61,507 bases of DNA. Origin: Puniceicoccaceae bacterium (GTDB lineage: Bacteria; Verrucomicrobiota; Verrucomicrobiia; Opitutales; Opitutaceae). Shown here piece after piece: positions 31,635 to 42,068 of the stretch. Numbering within the stretch: position 1 is the first letter of the stretch; each line of letters opens with the position of its first letter. Below the pieces are notes generated by a model. It was not told the DNA's origin. It made no database searches and worked only from the letters and a program-made list of their open reading frames with translations. Location of the stretch: NCBI GenBank assembly GCA_007695295.1, contig REEB01000214.1, positions 1 to 61,507 of the forward strand, in the 5' to 3' direction. The position numbers and the translations under genes were made by a program.

Positions 31635-34397
31635 ATGACCGAAACCCACGCCATCCAACGAACGATGTTAACGACCCGATTCCAAAAAGATCAAACCACG
31701 ACTGCCTTCTTGAGCCGGCTCGCGGCCCTTTTCTCGGCCCTGATGCTTGCGCTCCTCCCGGTTTCAACCGGTTTTTCCCAAACCCCCGCCATCCCCGCCC
31801 AGGACGAGGTGGAAAACGCCCTCGAGGAAACCGACGCCGACACCGTCGAGCTCGACCGCGTCCGCGTGACCGGCTCCCGCCTCCGCCCCATCGACATCGA
31901 GGGCCCCAGCCCGGTGATGACGTTCGACCGTGAATACATTGACCGATCCGGATTCCCCACCCTGGAGCAGTTCATCCGCAACCTGCCGATGAACTTTTCC
32001 GGCGCGGGAGCAGGACGCCAGGCCGTACCCAACGACGAAAACCCCGCTTTTGGCATCCGCCAACCCGCCCAGTCCGGCGCAGGTCTCCGCGGCCTTGGCA
32101 CCAACGCCACGCTCGTGCTTATCAACGGCCGGCGCTATTCGGAGTCGGGCATCGGCAACACCGGGACACCCACTCAACAAAGTTTTGTCGATCTCAACAC
32201 CATTCCACTTGGCATGATCGAGCGCATCGAAGTCCTGGCTGACGGTGCTTCCGCCATTTATGGCTCCGACGCGGTTGCCGGCGTTATCAATATCGTGCTC
32301 AAGCGCGATTACGTCGGCTCGGAGTTGCTCGTCTCCCTCGGCGGCACCCACCGGGGTGGTGCTTCCGAGCGCAGGTATGGTCTCACCACTGGTTTCGTCC
32401 AAGGTCGCTTACAGGGCTTTCTAAATGTGGATTACTACGACCGCAAGGCACTCTTCGCCAGTGATCGTGAATTCTCCGCCGGCGGTGGGCTTTCCCCAAT
32501 CGGCTACCCCTTGCGCATCACTTCCCTGGGCGGGGTGCCGTTGGAAGGCGTCTTCAACCCCAACGGTACTCCAGCCAACGCAGCCTTGGTTCCTCCCGGG
32601 CAAGACGGCACCACTCTGACGCGTGACGATTTCAACGCCACCGCCGGTCAAACCTCCCCCTACGCGACCGCGGATCTCTATTCGCTGATCACGCCCACCG
32701 AACGCTATGGCGCCAGCACCCGCCTGGTCTTCGACGCCCACAGCGATCTTGATATTATCGCGGAGTTCTCCGCCACCCGCACCCGCGGATCCATGCTCGC
32801 GAATCCCCCCGTCACCAGTGCGCCCACTGGATTCAGAGGCACCATCATTCCCGCAGAGAATCCCTTCAATCCGTTCAATCAGGACCTCGGCATGGTGATG
32901 GTCCACCTCGAACTCGGCTCGCGCGAGTTCAGTCCCAAAACGGTCAACTACCGTGCTTTTCTCGGTCTGGAAGGTCGCATTGATGGCCGCTGGGACTGGG
33001 AGGTCGGTCTCCTCCACAATATTCAACGTCTGACTCTCGATGCGCAGCCGAACGTGGACAACCAACGGCTGGTGGAAATTCTCCGTAACACCGATCCCGC
33101 TCAGACATTGAACCTCTTTGCGGACGTGCGAGCCGTTGGCCCGGTCAATGATCCGGCTCTCTACCGCTCGATAATCAACGAGCGTGAAGACTACTCCACG
33201 GTGAAGCTGACGACCTTTGACGCCACCATCAGCGGAGATATTTTCGACCTGCCCGGCGGGCCGGTGACCGTCTTGGTCGGATTTGAGCACCGCAACCAAG
33301 ACCGCCTCCGCACCACCGATATTCCTTCGATCATTTTGGATGAAGTCAGCAAGCAAAGCCGTGATAATACTGCTATTTTTGCTGAAGCGATGGTCCCGAT
33401 TATCGGAGCGGAAAATCGCACCCCTGGGTTCTATGGCCTCTCTTTCCACCCAGCGGGCCGCTATGAGCGAGACAACCGCGGTTCCAGCACCACCGATCCA
33501 AAGCTGGCTCTTCGCTACTTGCCGGTACGCTCGCTGCTGCTGAGAGGTTCCTACAGCACCAGCTTCCGGGCACCCGCCCTTTCTGAATTGGAACGCCCCG
33601 AACAGCAGCGCGTGGCCAATGTTTTTGATCCCGCCCGCGGCGAGAACTATCCCATGGAGCTAATCACCGGCTCTTTTCCCGATCTGGAACCGGAAACCTC
33701 CGAGACTTGGAACTTCGGCTTCGTTTTCAGCCCTGACTTTCTGCAAGGCTTTTCCATCGGCGCCAGCTACAACCGCATCGAGCAGGAAAACCTTACCGGG
33801 AATTTCAACCAAAACCTGGTGCTGCAAAACGAAAGCCTCTTCCCCGACCGCGTCATCCGCGAACCGCAGACTCCCGAGGACATCGAGCAGGGACTGCCCG
33901 GACGGGTCCAAACCCTCGACATCCGTTTCGCCAACTTCGGACTCACCATTACCGAGAACATCGATGTTAACATGTCTTATCTGCTCCCGTGGCAGGACTA
34001 CGGCCGCTGGCGCTTGAATGCCTTCGGAACCTACGTGAAAAGCTATCGTATCGCGCTCAATCCGGGCGACCCACTTGAGGACCGCCGTGGCTCTTTCGGT
34101 TTTCCCCAGAAGTACAAAGCAATCGGCTCCCTCTTCTATGATTATGAAGATTTCGGCGCCTCTCTCTTTGTAAACTTCCAGGGATCGCTGATGCGGCCCA
34201 CCGAGCGTGTATCCTCCTGGACCACCGTGGACGTCAGCATGTCCTACCGGTTCACGGATTGGATGCGAGTCAGCCTCGCGGTGCAGAACTTTCTCGACCG
34301 CGATCCACCGCCCGCCACCACCACTTGGAATTACGACGGCGGATTTCACAGCCCACGCGGCCGGACCTATAATCTAACCGTACGAACCGAATTTTAA
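31635..34397 (+). CDS. TonB-dependent receptor, Caulobacter-type large family
   Basis: The 920 aa protein has a signal peptide around residues 25-50 (LAALFSALMLALLPVSTGFSQ) after a longer n-region, then a TonB-box-like VELDRVRVTGSRLRPIDIEGP and a full plug: PTLEQFIRNLPMNFSG, AGLRGLGTNATLVLINGRRYS, FVDLNTIPLGMIERIEVLADGASAIYGSDAVAGVINIVLK. The barrel ends RGRTYNLTVRTEF with terminal Phe. This plug type is typical of oligosaccharide- or peptide-uptake receptors of the proteobacterial/verrucomicrobial OMR class. It is followed by a terminator and then a thioredoxin-like gene. An internal ATG at 31665 is an alternative start. Confidence 0.92.
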   Translation: MTETHAIQRTMLTTRFQKDQTTTAFLSRLAALFSALMLALLPVSTGFSQTPAIPAQDEVENALEETDADTVELDRVRVTGSRLRPIDIEGPSPVMTFDREYIDRSGFPTLEQFIRNLPMNFSGAGAGRQAVPNDENPAFGIRQPAQSGAGLRGLGTNATLVLINGRRYSESGIGNTGTPTQQSFVDLNTIPLGMIERIEVLADGASAIYGSDAVAGVINIVLKRDYVGSELLVSLGGTHRGGASERRYGLTTGFVQGRLQGFLNVDYYDRKALFASDREFSAGGGLSPIGYPLRITSLGGVPLEGVFNPNGTPANAALVPPGQDGTTLTRDDFNATAGQTSPYATADLYSLITPTERYGASTRLVFDAHSDLDIIAEFSATRTRGSMLANPPVTSAPTGFRGTIIPAENPFNPFNQDLGMVMVHLELGSREFSPKTVNYRAFLGLEGRIDGRWDWEVGLLHNIQRLTLDAQPNVDNQRLVEILRNTDPAQTLNLFADVRAVGPVNDPALYRSIINEREDYSTVKLTTFDATISGDIFDLPGGPVTVLVGFEHRNQDRLRTTDIPSIILDEVSKQSRDNTAIFAEAMVPIIGAENRTPGFYGLSFHPAGRYERDNRGSSTTDPKLALRYLPVRSLLLRGSYSTSFRAPALSELERPEQQRVANVFDPARGENYPMELITGSFPDLEPETSETWNFGFVFSPDFLQGFSIGASYNRIEQENLTGNFNQNLVLQNESLFPDRVIREPQTPEDIEQGLPGRVQTLDIRFANFGLTITENIDVNMSYLLPWQDYGRWRLNAFGTYVKSYRIALNPGDPLEDRRGSFGFPQKYKAIGSLFYDYEDFGASLFVNFQGSLMRPTERVSSWTTVDVSMSYRFTDWMRVSLAVQNFLDRDPPPATTTWNYDGGFHSPRGRTYNLTVRTEF

Positions 34398-34411
34398 TAA
34401 ACGCCTTTTCG

Positions 34412-34450
34412 GGGCCGGCCGGGAACCTTCCCGAGCCGGCCCTTTCTTTG
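34412..34450 (+). terminator. Intrinsic terminator after the TonB receptor gene
   Basis: An 8-bp stem GGGCCGGC/GCCGGCCC (34412-34419 and 34436-34443) extends inward with CGGGAA/TTCCCG, followed by TTTCTTTG. Confidence 0.85.
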
Positions 34451-34517
34451 TTCATCTTGCTCTAGCTCACACCGACCACACCCGGTCGAATCCCAGCCCA
34501 ATCCAACCAACGTTTCT

Positions 34518-35840
34518 ATGCATCGAAAACCCATCCTCATCACCGCCGCGGCCGCTTTTCTTGGCCTCGGCCTGCACGCCGAAGAAATCCGGCTTTCCCT
34601 CACCCCCGAGCACACCGAATGGATCGAAGGCGGCCACTTCTGGGGCAACATGCGCTTTTACAACACCGACTTGGCGTTGTCCACCGAGCGCCCCGCCCAC
34701 ATCCATACCGAGCCCGCCTATGACGGCAAGGTCCACTACGGGCAGATCACCCTCGGTGACGCCGAAGACGCATCCTTCACCTTTGCCTTGGTCACGCCCG
34801 ACGCGGTCTCAGGTGATTTCCAGCTCTTCCTCGACTCCAAGCGCGACGGCAACCTCGCCAACGAGGGCGATGGCAAATTCGCCATGGTCCGCCGGATGGA
34901 ACGCGACGGCATCCAAGCCGCCCGCCTCAGCACGGTGGTGAAGAGCGAGGCGCGTTATGCCGACGGCTCGAAACAGCCCTACCAGCTCCTCTTCTTCGGC
35001 CTGCTCAACCAAGGTGAGCTCACCTTCGGCTACCGCCGCGCCACCTCCATGACCGGCAGTCTCGAACTCGACGGCACCACCTACAAGGTCTGGCTGGTCG
35101 ACAACGACAACGACGCTGTCTTCAACAAAGCCCTCGACGACGACAACAACCCCGTCGGCGGCGGTGAAGCCGGCGATCCGCTCTGGCTGATCACTGAAGT
35201 CGACGGCGATCAGCGCACCGTGCGCGACGCCCGCCGCGCATTCACCATCGGCGAGCGCCGCCTCGTGGCCGAGATCGCTCCCAACGGCACCAGCCTCGTG
35301 CTCAAGCCCACGACCCGGCCGATTCCCGCGATTCGCATGACCGCCGGTGGAGCGCCCCCCGCTGGTGAGCGCCCGCCCCGCCCGCCCCTGCTCGAAGCCG
35401 GCGTGGAGGCCCCTGACTTCGTCGCCGTCACCGCTGACGGTCGCGAACTCCGACTATCCGACTTCCGCGGCCAAGTGGTGGTGATTGATTTCTGGGCCAC
35501 CTGGTGCGGCCCCTGCCTCCGGGCGCTGCCCAAGGTCGACGAAGTCGCCCGCACCCACACCGAGGGCGTGACTGTACTCGCTCTCAACGTCTGGGACAAC
35601 CGCGCCGCCTTTGATCGCTTCATCGAGACCCGGGGTGATGACTTTGCCGTCCTCTTTGCCCACGACCCCGCCGGCCGTGGCGCCGAGACCGACATCCCGC
35701 GCACCCTCTACAACGTCTCCGGCATTCCCACCATGTACGTCATCGACGCAGATGGGAAAGTCGTCGAAGGCATGGTCGGCGCCGGGGGGGCAGACCGGCT
35801 CGATGAGCTGATCCGCCAAGCCCTCGCCGCCCGAAGCTGA
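34518..35840 (+). CDS. Secreted TlpA-like thioredoxin with acidic N-terminal domain
   Basis: The 440 aa protein has a signal peptide (LITAAAAFLGLGLHA). A domain of about 260 residues of unknown type contains two Asp/Asn-rich loops (DSKRDGNLANEGDG at about 106 and DNDNDAVFNKALDDD at about 196) that resemble calcium-binding EF-hand-like loops. After a proline-rich linker (about 278-292) comes a TlpA/ResA-type thioredoxin domain with APDFVAVTADGRELRLSDFRGQ, the active site C330-G-P-C333 (FWATWCGPC), and cis-Pro GIPTMYVID. Such proteins reduce or isomerise disulfides outside the cytoplasm. It follows the TonB receptor but behind a terminator, so it has its own promoter. Confidence 0.88.
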   Translation: MHRKPILITAAAAFLGLGLHAEEIRLSLTPEHTEWIEGGHFWGNMRFYNTDLALSTERPAHIHTEPAYDGKVHYGQITLGDAEDASFTFALVTPDAVSGDFQLFLDSKRDGNLANEGDGKFAMVRRMERDGIQAARLSTVVKSEARYADGSKQPYQLLFFGLLNQGELTFGYRRATSMTGSLELDGTTYKVWLVDNDNDAVFNKALDDDNNPVGGGEAGDPLWLITEVDGDQRTVRDARRAFTIGERRLVAEIAPNGTSLVLKPTTRPIPAIRMTAGGAPPAGERPPRPPLLEAGVEAPDFVAVTADGRELRLSDFRGQVVVIDFWATWCGPCLRALPKVDEVARTHTEGVTVLALNVWDNRAAFDRFIETRGDDFAVLFAHDPAGRGAETDIPRTLYNVSGIPTMYVIDADGKVVEGMVGAGGADRLDELIRQALAARS

Positions 35841-35865
35841 TCCGGCTTTTTTCGCCTTTTGCTCA

Positions 35866-35897
35866 GGCCGTGGATCGCCCGATCCACGGCCTTTTTC
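35866..35897 (+). terminator. Intrinsic terminator after the thioredoxin-like gene
   Basis: A perfect 11-bp stem (GGCCGTGGATC with GATCCACGGCC, 35866-35876 and 35881-35891), loop GCCC, then TTTTTC. Confidence 0.92.
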
Positions 35898-35941
35898 TTG
35901 AGCGCAAGGTACCGTTTGATTCGGTATGCAATCAAGGGACT

Positions 35942-36457
35942 CTATGATTTCGAGCCCTTGGTCTCTTTGTCTGGTTTTCGTCCAAGGAACACGGTCGTAA
36001 GGAACGGTACGACCGCAGCAACCAGCGACACCAGTCCCATGATTTCGTGACCACCCGTTATGAGTTTGTAGCCGATCCAAACCAAGAAGGCTGTAATGCC
36101 GACCGCCCCACCCATTCCTGCTAGAACCCGCAAAAAATCAAAGAAATCTCGGCGCTTGATTGCCTGCCATCGATTGCTCTGCTCAGCTTCGGCAATGGCC
36201 ATGGTTCTCGCCATAAAGCCGGGCAGCAACTTTTCGTACCGTTCCGCAAACTCAGGAGGAGGAGCTGGTCCAGCAAAGAACTCCTCCCGGGAGACGCTCA
36301 GCCCTGCAACCTGTTTTTCAATGGCTGAGCGAACTTTTTCCTCAACGACTTGGTCAATGGTCGTTGAAGAAGGTGAGTTGCTCGGGTTGGCCTTCTCTTT
36401 GTTCTTCTGCATTCGCTTGTTCTGCTTCCAAAGAAGCTTTTGCCTTCGCGAAGCCAT
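35942..36457 (-). CDS. DUF2335 membrane protein
   Basis: The 171 aa protein has a very basic N-terminus (RRQKLLWKQNKRMQKNKEK), then PPPEFAERYEKLLPGFMARTMAIAEAEQSNR, which is the DUF2335 core (Pp.e.l..ye.i.PG.adril.maE.q..hR), followed by two hydrophobic helices (VLAGMGGAVGITAFLVWIG and IMGLVSLVAAVVPFLTTVFLG). DUF2335 proteins are small bacterial membrane proteins of unknown function, often in accessory regions. The stretch is AT-richer than its surroundings and lies between a terminator and the ATP synthase operon. Start 36457 overlaps the preceding small ORF by about 100 bp. Starting at ATG 36412 would halve the overlap. Confidence 0.75.
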   Translation of the reverse strand: MASRRQKLLWKQNKRMQKNKEKANPSNSPSSTTIDQVVEEKVRSAIEKQVAGLSVSREEFFAGPAPPPEFAERYEKLLPGFMARTMAIAEAEQSNRWQAIKRRDFFDFLRVLAGMGGAVGITAFLVWIGYKLITGGHEIMGLVSLVAAVVPFLTTVFLGRKPDKETKGSKS

Positions 36458-36578
36458 GGCTTATGTAACCAAAGGAGGCCGCCAGATAGTCTTCCGGTTT
36501 CTTTTCATACACAGGTCGCCATGGTGATGCCGACCACTTGGTGAGCTCATCGTAACCTTCTTTGAGTATTGAAACCAT
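36354..36578 (-). CDS. Possible small protein overlapping the start of the DUF2335 gene
   Basis: From ATG 36578 the frame encodes 74 aa (MVSILKEGYDELTKWSASP... ending EQLTFFNDH). The composition is that of a real, acidic helical protein rather than a GC-skewed shadow: the second part (FAKAKASLEAEQANAEEQ) would form an amphipathic helix. A promoter-like TTGATT...TATATT lies just upstream on the same strand, with a 19-bp spacer. The 104-bp overlap with the DUF2335 frame is odd. Either DUF2335 starts later or the two genes overlap genuinely. Function unknown. Confidence 0.42.
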   Translation of the reverse strand: MVSILKEGYDELTKWSASPWRPVYEKKPEDYLAASFGYISHGFAKAKASLEAEQANAEEQREGQPEQLTFFNDH

Positions 36579-36663
36579 GGCAGGAGGAGAGAAGTGACCG
36601 ATGCAGGATCTAGAATATAGTCGCCAATTGTCTGGAGAAATCAACCCTTTCTTCTCCCGTTCC

Positions 36664-37074
36664 TCAGCCCTTCTTTCTTTTCTTGAGCAGGAGCTGGGCG
36701 GAGGCGAAGCGGACGAGGGCTTCGAGGCGTTCGATCTCGGCCGGGTCGAGGTCGGTGGCATCTTGGAGGGCCTTGGCGGCGCGCTCCATGGCCTGCTCGA
36801 CGGCGTTTTCGTCGATCGCCTCTTCGGTGATGGCGGACTCGGCGAGGACGGAAACCCGGTCGCCTTCAATCTGGGCGAAGCCGTGTCCCACCGCCAGCAG
36901 TTCGACCCCGCCGGATTTCTGCACCTGCAGCTCGCCCGCCTCCAGCTCGGTGACGAGCGGGATGTGGCCGGGAAGGATACCGATCTCACCGGTGGTGGTC
37001 GGCAGGACCACCGAGTCGATGGTGGCCTCGTAAACCCGGGCCTCGGGGGTGACGATTTCGAGCTGTAGTGGCAT
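36664..37074 (-). CDS. atpC: ATP synthase F1 subunit epsilon
   Basis: The 136 aa protein opens MPLQLEIVTPEARVYEATIDSVVLPTTTGEIGILPGHIPLVTEL, the standard epsilon beta-sandwich, and ends in the two-helix domain (ERLEALVRFASAQLLLKKRKKG). It connects the rotor to the c ring and inhibits ATP hydrolysis. It is the last gene of the atp operon, 26 nt after atpD. Confidence 0.95.
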   Translation of the reverse strand: MPLQLEIVTPEARVYEATIDSVVLPTTTGEIGILPGHIPLVTELEAGELQVQKSGGVELLAVGHGFAQIEGDRVSVLAESAITEEAIDENAVEQAMERAAKALQDATDLDPAEIERLEALVRFASAQLLLKKRKKG

Positions 37075-37100
37075 GATCAGGACAGGCCGTGAAGGGGGCC

Positions 37101-38558
<1,458 letters not shown>

Positions 38559-39437
38559 TCAGGCATTGGAGGCGGTGGCCGCGGCAATTTCGAGAATTTC
38601 CTGGGTGATGGCGGCCTGGCGGGCCTTGTTGTATTCGAGGGTGAGGTCGTCGAGGAGGTTGGAGGCGTTGTCCTTGGCGGTTTTCATCGCAACCATCCGG
38701 GCGCTGTGCTCGGAGGCCTTGGCGTCGAGCACGCACTGGTGAATTTCCTGCTTGATGAAAAGCGGCAGCAGCTGGTCGAGAACCGTCATCATGTTCGGCT
38801 CGAAGAGCATCTGGCGGTCGTCGCGGAGGGTGGCCTCGGGGCGGCCGGCGGCGGCGCGGAGCTTGGCAACGACGGCCTCGAGGCTTTCGAGCGGGAGCAG
38901 TTGGAGGAGGGTCGGCTCCTGTACGAGGGTGTTGACGAAGCGCGGGTAGAGGATCTCGACGGTGTCGACGTGGCCTTCGAGGTACTGCTGGATGAGAAAC
39001 TCGGCGATCTGCCGGATGACGGCGAAGGGCACGGTGTCATCGACGCTGAAGTCCGCCAGGAGGGAGCGGCGGGTGCGGCCGAGAAACTGGGTGCCCTTGC
39101 GGCCGATGCTGACGAAGGAGGCCTCGTCCTGCAGTTCGGTGAGGACGCGGAACATGTTTGAGTTGAGCGGACCGCAGAGACCTTTGTCTGTGGTGACAAC
39201 AAGGATACCGCGGCGCTTGACCTCGCGCTGGATGAGAAACGGATGGGGCACCTCCTCGACGCGGGTGGAGATGGAGGCGAGGATGTCCGCGAGCAGGAGC
39301 GCATAGGGCCGGCCGGCGAGGGCGGCCTGCTGGGCCTTCTTCATCTTCGAGGCCGCGACCAACTCCATCGCCTTGGTGATCTGGCGGGTGTTTTTAACCG
39401 ACTTGATGCGGCGGCGGATATCGCGGGTGCTGGGCAT
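38559..39437 (-). CDS. atpG: ATP synthase F1 subunit gamma
   Basis: The 292 aa protein starts [36 protein letters not shown] and ends [41 protein letters not shown] (with HSARM), the two long helices of the rotor shaft. DKGLCGPLN in the middle is the usual gamma motif. Confidence 0.97.
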   Translation of the reverse strand: [292 protein letters not shown]

Positions 39438-39480
39438 GGGTGCGGACGGTGGGCGTCAGACGAAAGGCAGGGGTGGCGGC

Positions 39481-41019
39481 TCAGGACTCCGTCCAAGTGG
39501 TCTTCCACTCGTCGAGGGCCTTTTTCAGGCCGGCCTCGATTTCCTCAGTCAGCTTGGCTTCGGAAAGGATTTTGCCGAGCAGCTCGCCTTTGCGGGCGAG
39601 GAGGAACTCCTGGAGGGATTGGGAGGCTTCCAGGACCTTGGGCACGGAGACTGAATCGAAGTATTTGTTCTGCATCGCCCAGAGGATGGCGGCCTGGACT
39701 TCGATCGGGATGGGATTGAAGGCGGGCTGCTTGAAGAGCTCCACGATGCGGGAGCCACGGTCGAGCTGGGCCTTGGTGCGGGCGTCGAGATCGGAGCCGA
39801 ACTGGGCGAAGGCGGCCAGCTCGCGGAACTGGGCGAGCTCGAGCTTGAGCTTGCCGGCGACTTGCTTGGTGACCTTGAGCTGGGCGGCGGAGCCGACGCG
39901 GGAGACGGAGATGCCGACCGAGATGGCGGGACGGATGCCTTGGTTGAAGAGGTCGGTTTCGAGGAAGATCTGCCCGTCGGTGATGGAGATGACGTTGGTG
40001 GGGATGTAGGCGGAGACGTCGCCGGCCTGGGTCTCGATGATGGGGAGAGCGGTGAGGGAGCCGTTGCCGTTGTCCTTGTCCAGGCGGGCGGAACGCTCGA
40101 GAAGCCGGGAGTGGAGGTAGAACACGTCGCCGGGATAGGCTTCGCGGCCGGAGGGGCGCTTGAGCACAAGAGAGAGCTGGCGGTAGGCGGCGGCGTGCTT
40201 GGAAAGATCGTCGTAGACGATGAGGGCGTCCATGCCGTTGGCCATGAACCACTCGCCCATGGCGGCGCCGGCATAGGGGGCGAGGTACTGGTTGGAGGCG
40301 TTGTCGGCGGCGGGTGCGGAGACGACGATGGTGTCATCGAGGGCGCCGGCTTTTTCGAGGACCGCGATGGTGCGGGCGACGTTGGCGTTCTTTTGGCCCA
40401 CGGCCACGTAGATGGAATAGACGGGGCGGAAATTGGGGTCGCCGGACTCCCGGCCCCCGCGGTTGATGCGGGCCTGGTTGATGATGGTGTCGATCGCAAT
40501 CGTGGTCTTGCCGGTGCTGCGGTCGCCGATGATGAGCTCGCGCTGGCCGCGGCCGATCGGGATCATGGCGTCGATCGGCATGATGCCGGTGAGCAGCGGC
40601 TGATCGACGGATTTGCGGGCGATGATGCCGGGGGCGATTTTCTCCACCGGGTAGGCTTCGTCGGAATTGATCGGGCCTTTGCCGTCGATGGGGTTGCCGA
40701 TCGCGTCGACGACCCGGCCGAGCAGGCCCTTGCCAACGGGCACGGAGAGCAGGCGGCCGGTGGTTTTGCCTTCGTCGCCTTCGCGCAGGTGAGTGGATTC
40801 GCCGAGGAGAACGCAGCCGACTTCGTCTTCCTCGAGGTTGAGCGCGATGCCGGTGACTCCGCCGGGAAACTCGATCATCTCATTGTACATGACCTCGGAG
40901 AGGCCGTCGACGCGGGCCACCCCGTCGGCGACAGACCGAATCCGGCCGGTGTTTCGCTGGACCGCTCGGGTCTGCAGATTGGCGATCTGTTGTTCGATTT
41001 GTTCGATAACCGTGCTCAT
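39481..41019 (-). CDS. atpA: ATP synthase F1 subunit alpha
   Basis: The 512 aa protein has the non-catalytic nucleotide site [50 protein letters not shown], and [37 protein letters not shown]. The P-loop has STGKTT where many alpha subunits have QTGKTA. It assembles with beta as the alpha3beta3 hexamer. The gap to atpH is 15 nt. Confidence 0.98.
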   Translation of the reverse strand: MSTVIEQIEQQIANLQTRAVQRNTGRIRSVADGVARVDGLSEVMYNEMIEFPGGVTGIALNLEEDEVGCVLLGESTHLREGDEGKTTGRLLSVPVGKGLLGRVVDAIGNPIDGKGPINSDEAYPVEKIAPGIIARKSVDQPLLTGIMPIDAMIPIGRGQRELIIGDRSTGKTTIAIDTIINQARINRGGRESGDPNFRPVYSIYVAVGQKNANVARTIAVLEKAGALDDTIVVSAPAADNASNQYLAPYAGAAMGEWFMANGMDALIVYDDLSKHAAAYRQLSLVLKRPSGREAYPGDVFYLHSRLLERSARLDKDNGNGSLTALPIIETQAGDVSAYIPTNVISITDGQIFLETDLFNQGIRPAISVGISVSRVGSAAQLKVTKQVAGKLKLELAQFRELAAFAQFGSDLDARTKAQLDRGSRIVELFKQPAFNPIPIEVQAAILWAMQNKYFDSVSVPKVLEASQSLQEFLLARKGELLGKILSEAKLTEEIEAGLKKALDEWKTTWTES

Positions 41020-41034
41020 GGAGGGCGGGGAAAA

Positions 41035-41439
41035 TCAGTGGGTGGAGGCGGTGGCGGCCGCAAGAGACTCGAGGCGGCCGCTGAGGGAGGCGTCGATCAA
41101 ATCGCAGTCCACGCGGATGCGGAGGCCGGCGATGAGGTCGGAATTGGGGCGCGCCTCGATGGAGATGGGGCGGCCGTAGCGCTGGGAAAGGGTTTGTACG
41201 AGGGTTTTCTCGGTTTCGGGGGAGAAGGCGCCGGCGTGTTCGACGACGGCGTGGTGGCGGGCGGCCTCGGCACGGACGAGGCGGAGGTAATGGCGCAGGG
41301 TGGCCTCGTAGCGCGGCGGGGGATCGCCATCAAGGGCCTTGAGGATGGCGGCGACGCGGCTCTCGGAGAGCCGGCCGTCCACCAGACTGGCGCGGAAAAG
41401 GCGCTTGGCGTTGGACTTGACGGTGCGGTCGGCGGACAT
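41035..41439 (-). CDS. atpH: ATP synthase F1 subunit delta (short)
   Basis: The 134 aa protein is shorter than the roughly 175 aa norm. The position between atpF and atpA and the C-terminal SIEARPNSDLIAGLRIRVDCDLIDASLSGRLESL (the delta motif '..d..liGG..v..gd.viD.Sv...L..l') identify it. The N-terminal helical bundle is reduced, with KRLFRASLVDGRLSESRVAAILKAL. It forms the peripheral stalk cap with subunit b. Confidence 0.88.
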   Translation of the reverse strand: MSADRTVKSNAKRLFRASLVDGRLSESRVAAILKALDGDPPPRYEATLRHYLRLVRAEAARHHAVVEHAGAFSPETEKTLVQTLSQRYGRPISIEARPNSDLIAGLRIRVDCDLIDASLSGRLESLAAATASTH

Positions 41440-41454
41440 GCGCGGGCAAAGGCC

Positions 41455-42006
41455 TCAGTTGCGGCCGCCGTCGATCTCGCGGGAGGCGGACTCGAGGTAG
41501 CGGGAACGTTCCTGATCGGAGAGGTCGCGACTGAGAACCCGCGAGGTGGTGGCGACGACGAGGCGGGCGATTTCCGCACGGACCTCGGCGAGCATTTTCT
41601 TGCGCTCCATCTCAATGGTCTCGCGGGCCTTGGCGAGCATCTGCTCGGTGCGCTCGGCGGTTTCTCGGGCCTGCCGCTCGGCGAAATCCTTGGCGGTCTG
41701 CCGGGCCTCCTGGATGATGGTCCCGGCCTCTTGGGAGGCTTTGCGGATGATCTCGTCGTGCTTCTGCTCGGCCTCGGCGAGCTTGACCTTCATCTCCTCA
41801 GTGTAACGGAGACCGTCGGCGATCGTTTTTTGGCGCTCATCGATGGTGGCCACGATGGGCTTGAAGGCGAATTTCCAGAGCAGGAAGATAACGATCAGGA
41901 AATTGACGCCCTGGGCGAAGAGGACCTGCCACTTGATGCCGAAACGGCCGGCGAGATCCGACATGGCCTCGGAGATATCGGCCAGGAAGAAGAGCGGTTC
42001 GATCAT
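41455..42006 (-). CDS. atpF: ATP synthase Fo subunit b
   Basis: The 183 aa protein has one membrane helix (FAQGVNFLIVIFLLWKFAFKPI), then a long charged coiled coil (ERQKTIADGLRYTEEMKVKLAEAEQKHDEI and onward), as in all b subunits. ATG 42006 gives an N-terminus of MIEPLFFLADISEAM. It forms the stator stalk. It follows atpE after a spacer that carries a strong hairpin. Confidence 0.95.
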   Translation of the reverse strand: MIEPLFFLADISEAMSDLAGRFGIKWQVLFAQGVNFLIVIFLLWKFAFKPIVATIDERQKTIADGLRYTEEMKVKLAEAEQKHDEIIRKASQEAGTIIQEARQTAKDFAERQARETAERTEQMLAKARETIEMERKKMLAEVRAEIARLVVATTSRVLSRDLSDQERSRYLESASREIDGGRN

Positions 42007-42019
42007 GGAGAGCGCGGGC

Positions 42020-42057
42020 AGAAAAGGGCCGGGCACGGCCAGAAAGGCCGCACCCGG
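42020..42057 (-). terminator. Intercistronic hairpin between atpE and atpF
   Basis: On the minus-strand RNA, CCGGGTGCGGCC (42057-42046) pairs with GGCCGTGCCCGG (42040-42029) as a 12-bp stem with two adjacent G-U pairs and a 5-nt loop, then CCCTTTTC follows. The two G-U positions would be C-A mismatches in the opposite-strand RNA, so the structure suits the atp transcript. It could stabilise atpE mRNA or partly terminate transcription. Confidence 0.6.
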
Positions 42058-42068
42058 AGAAGACTGGA

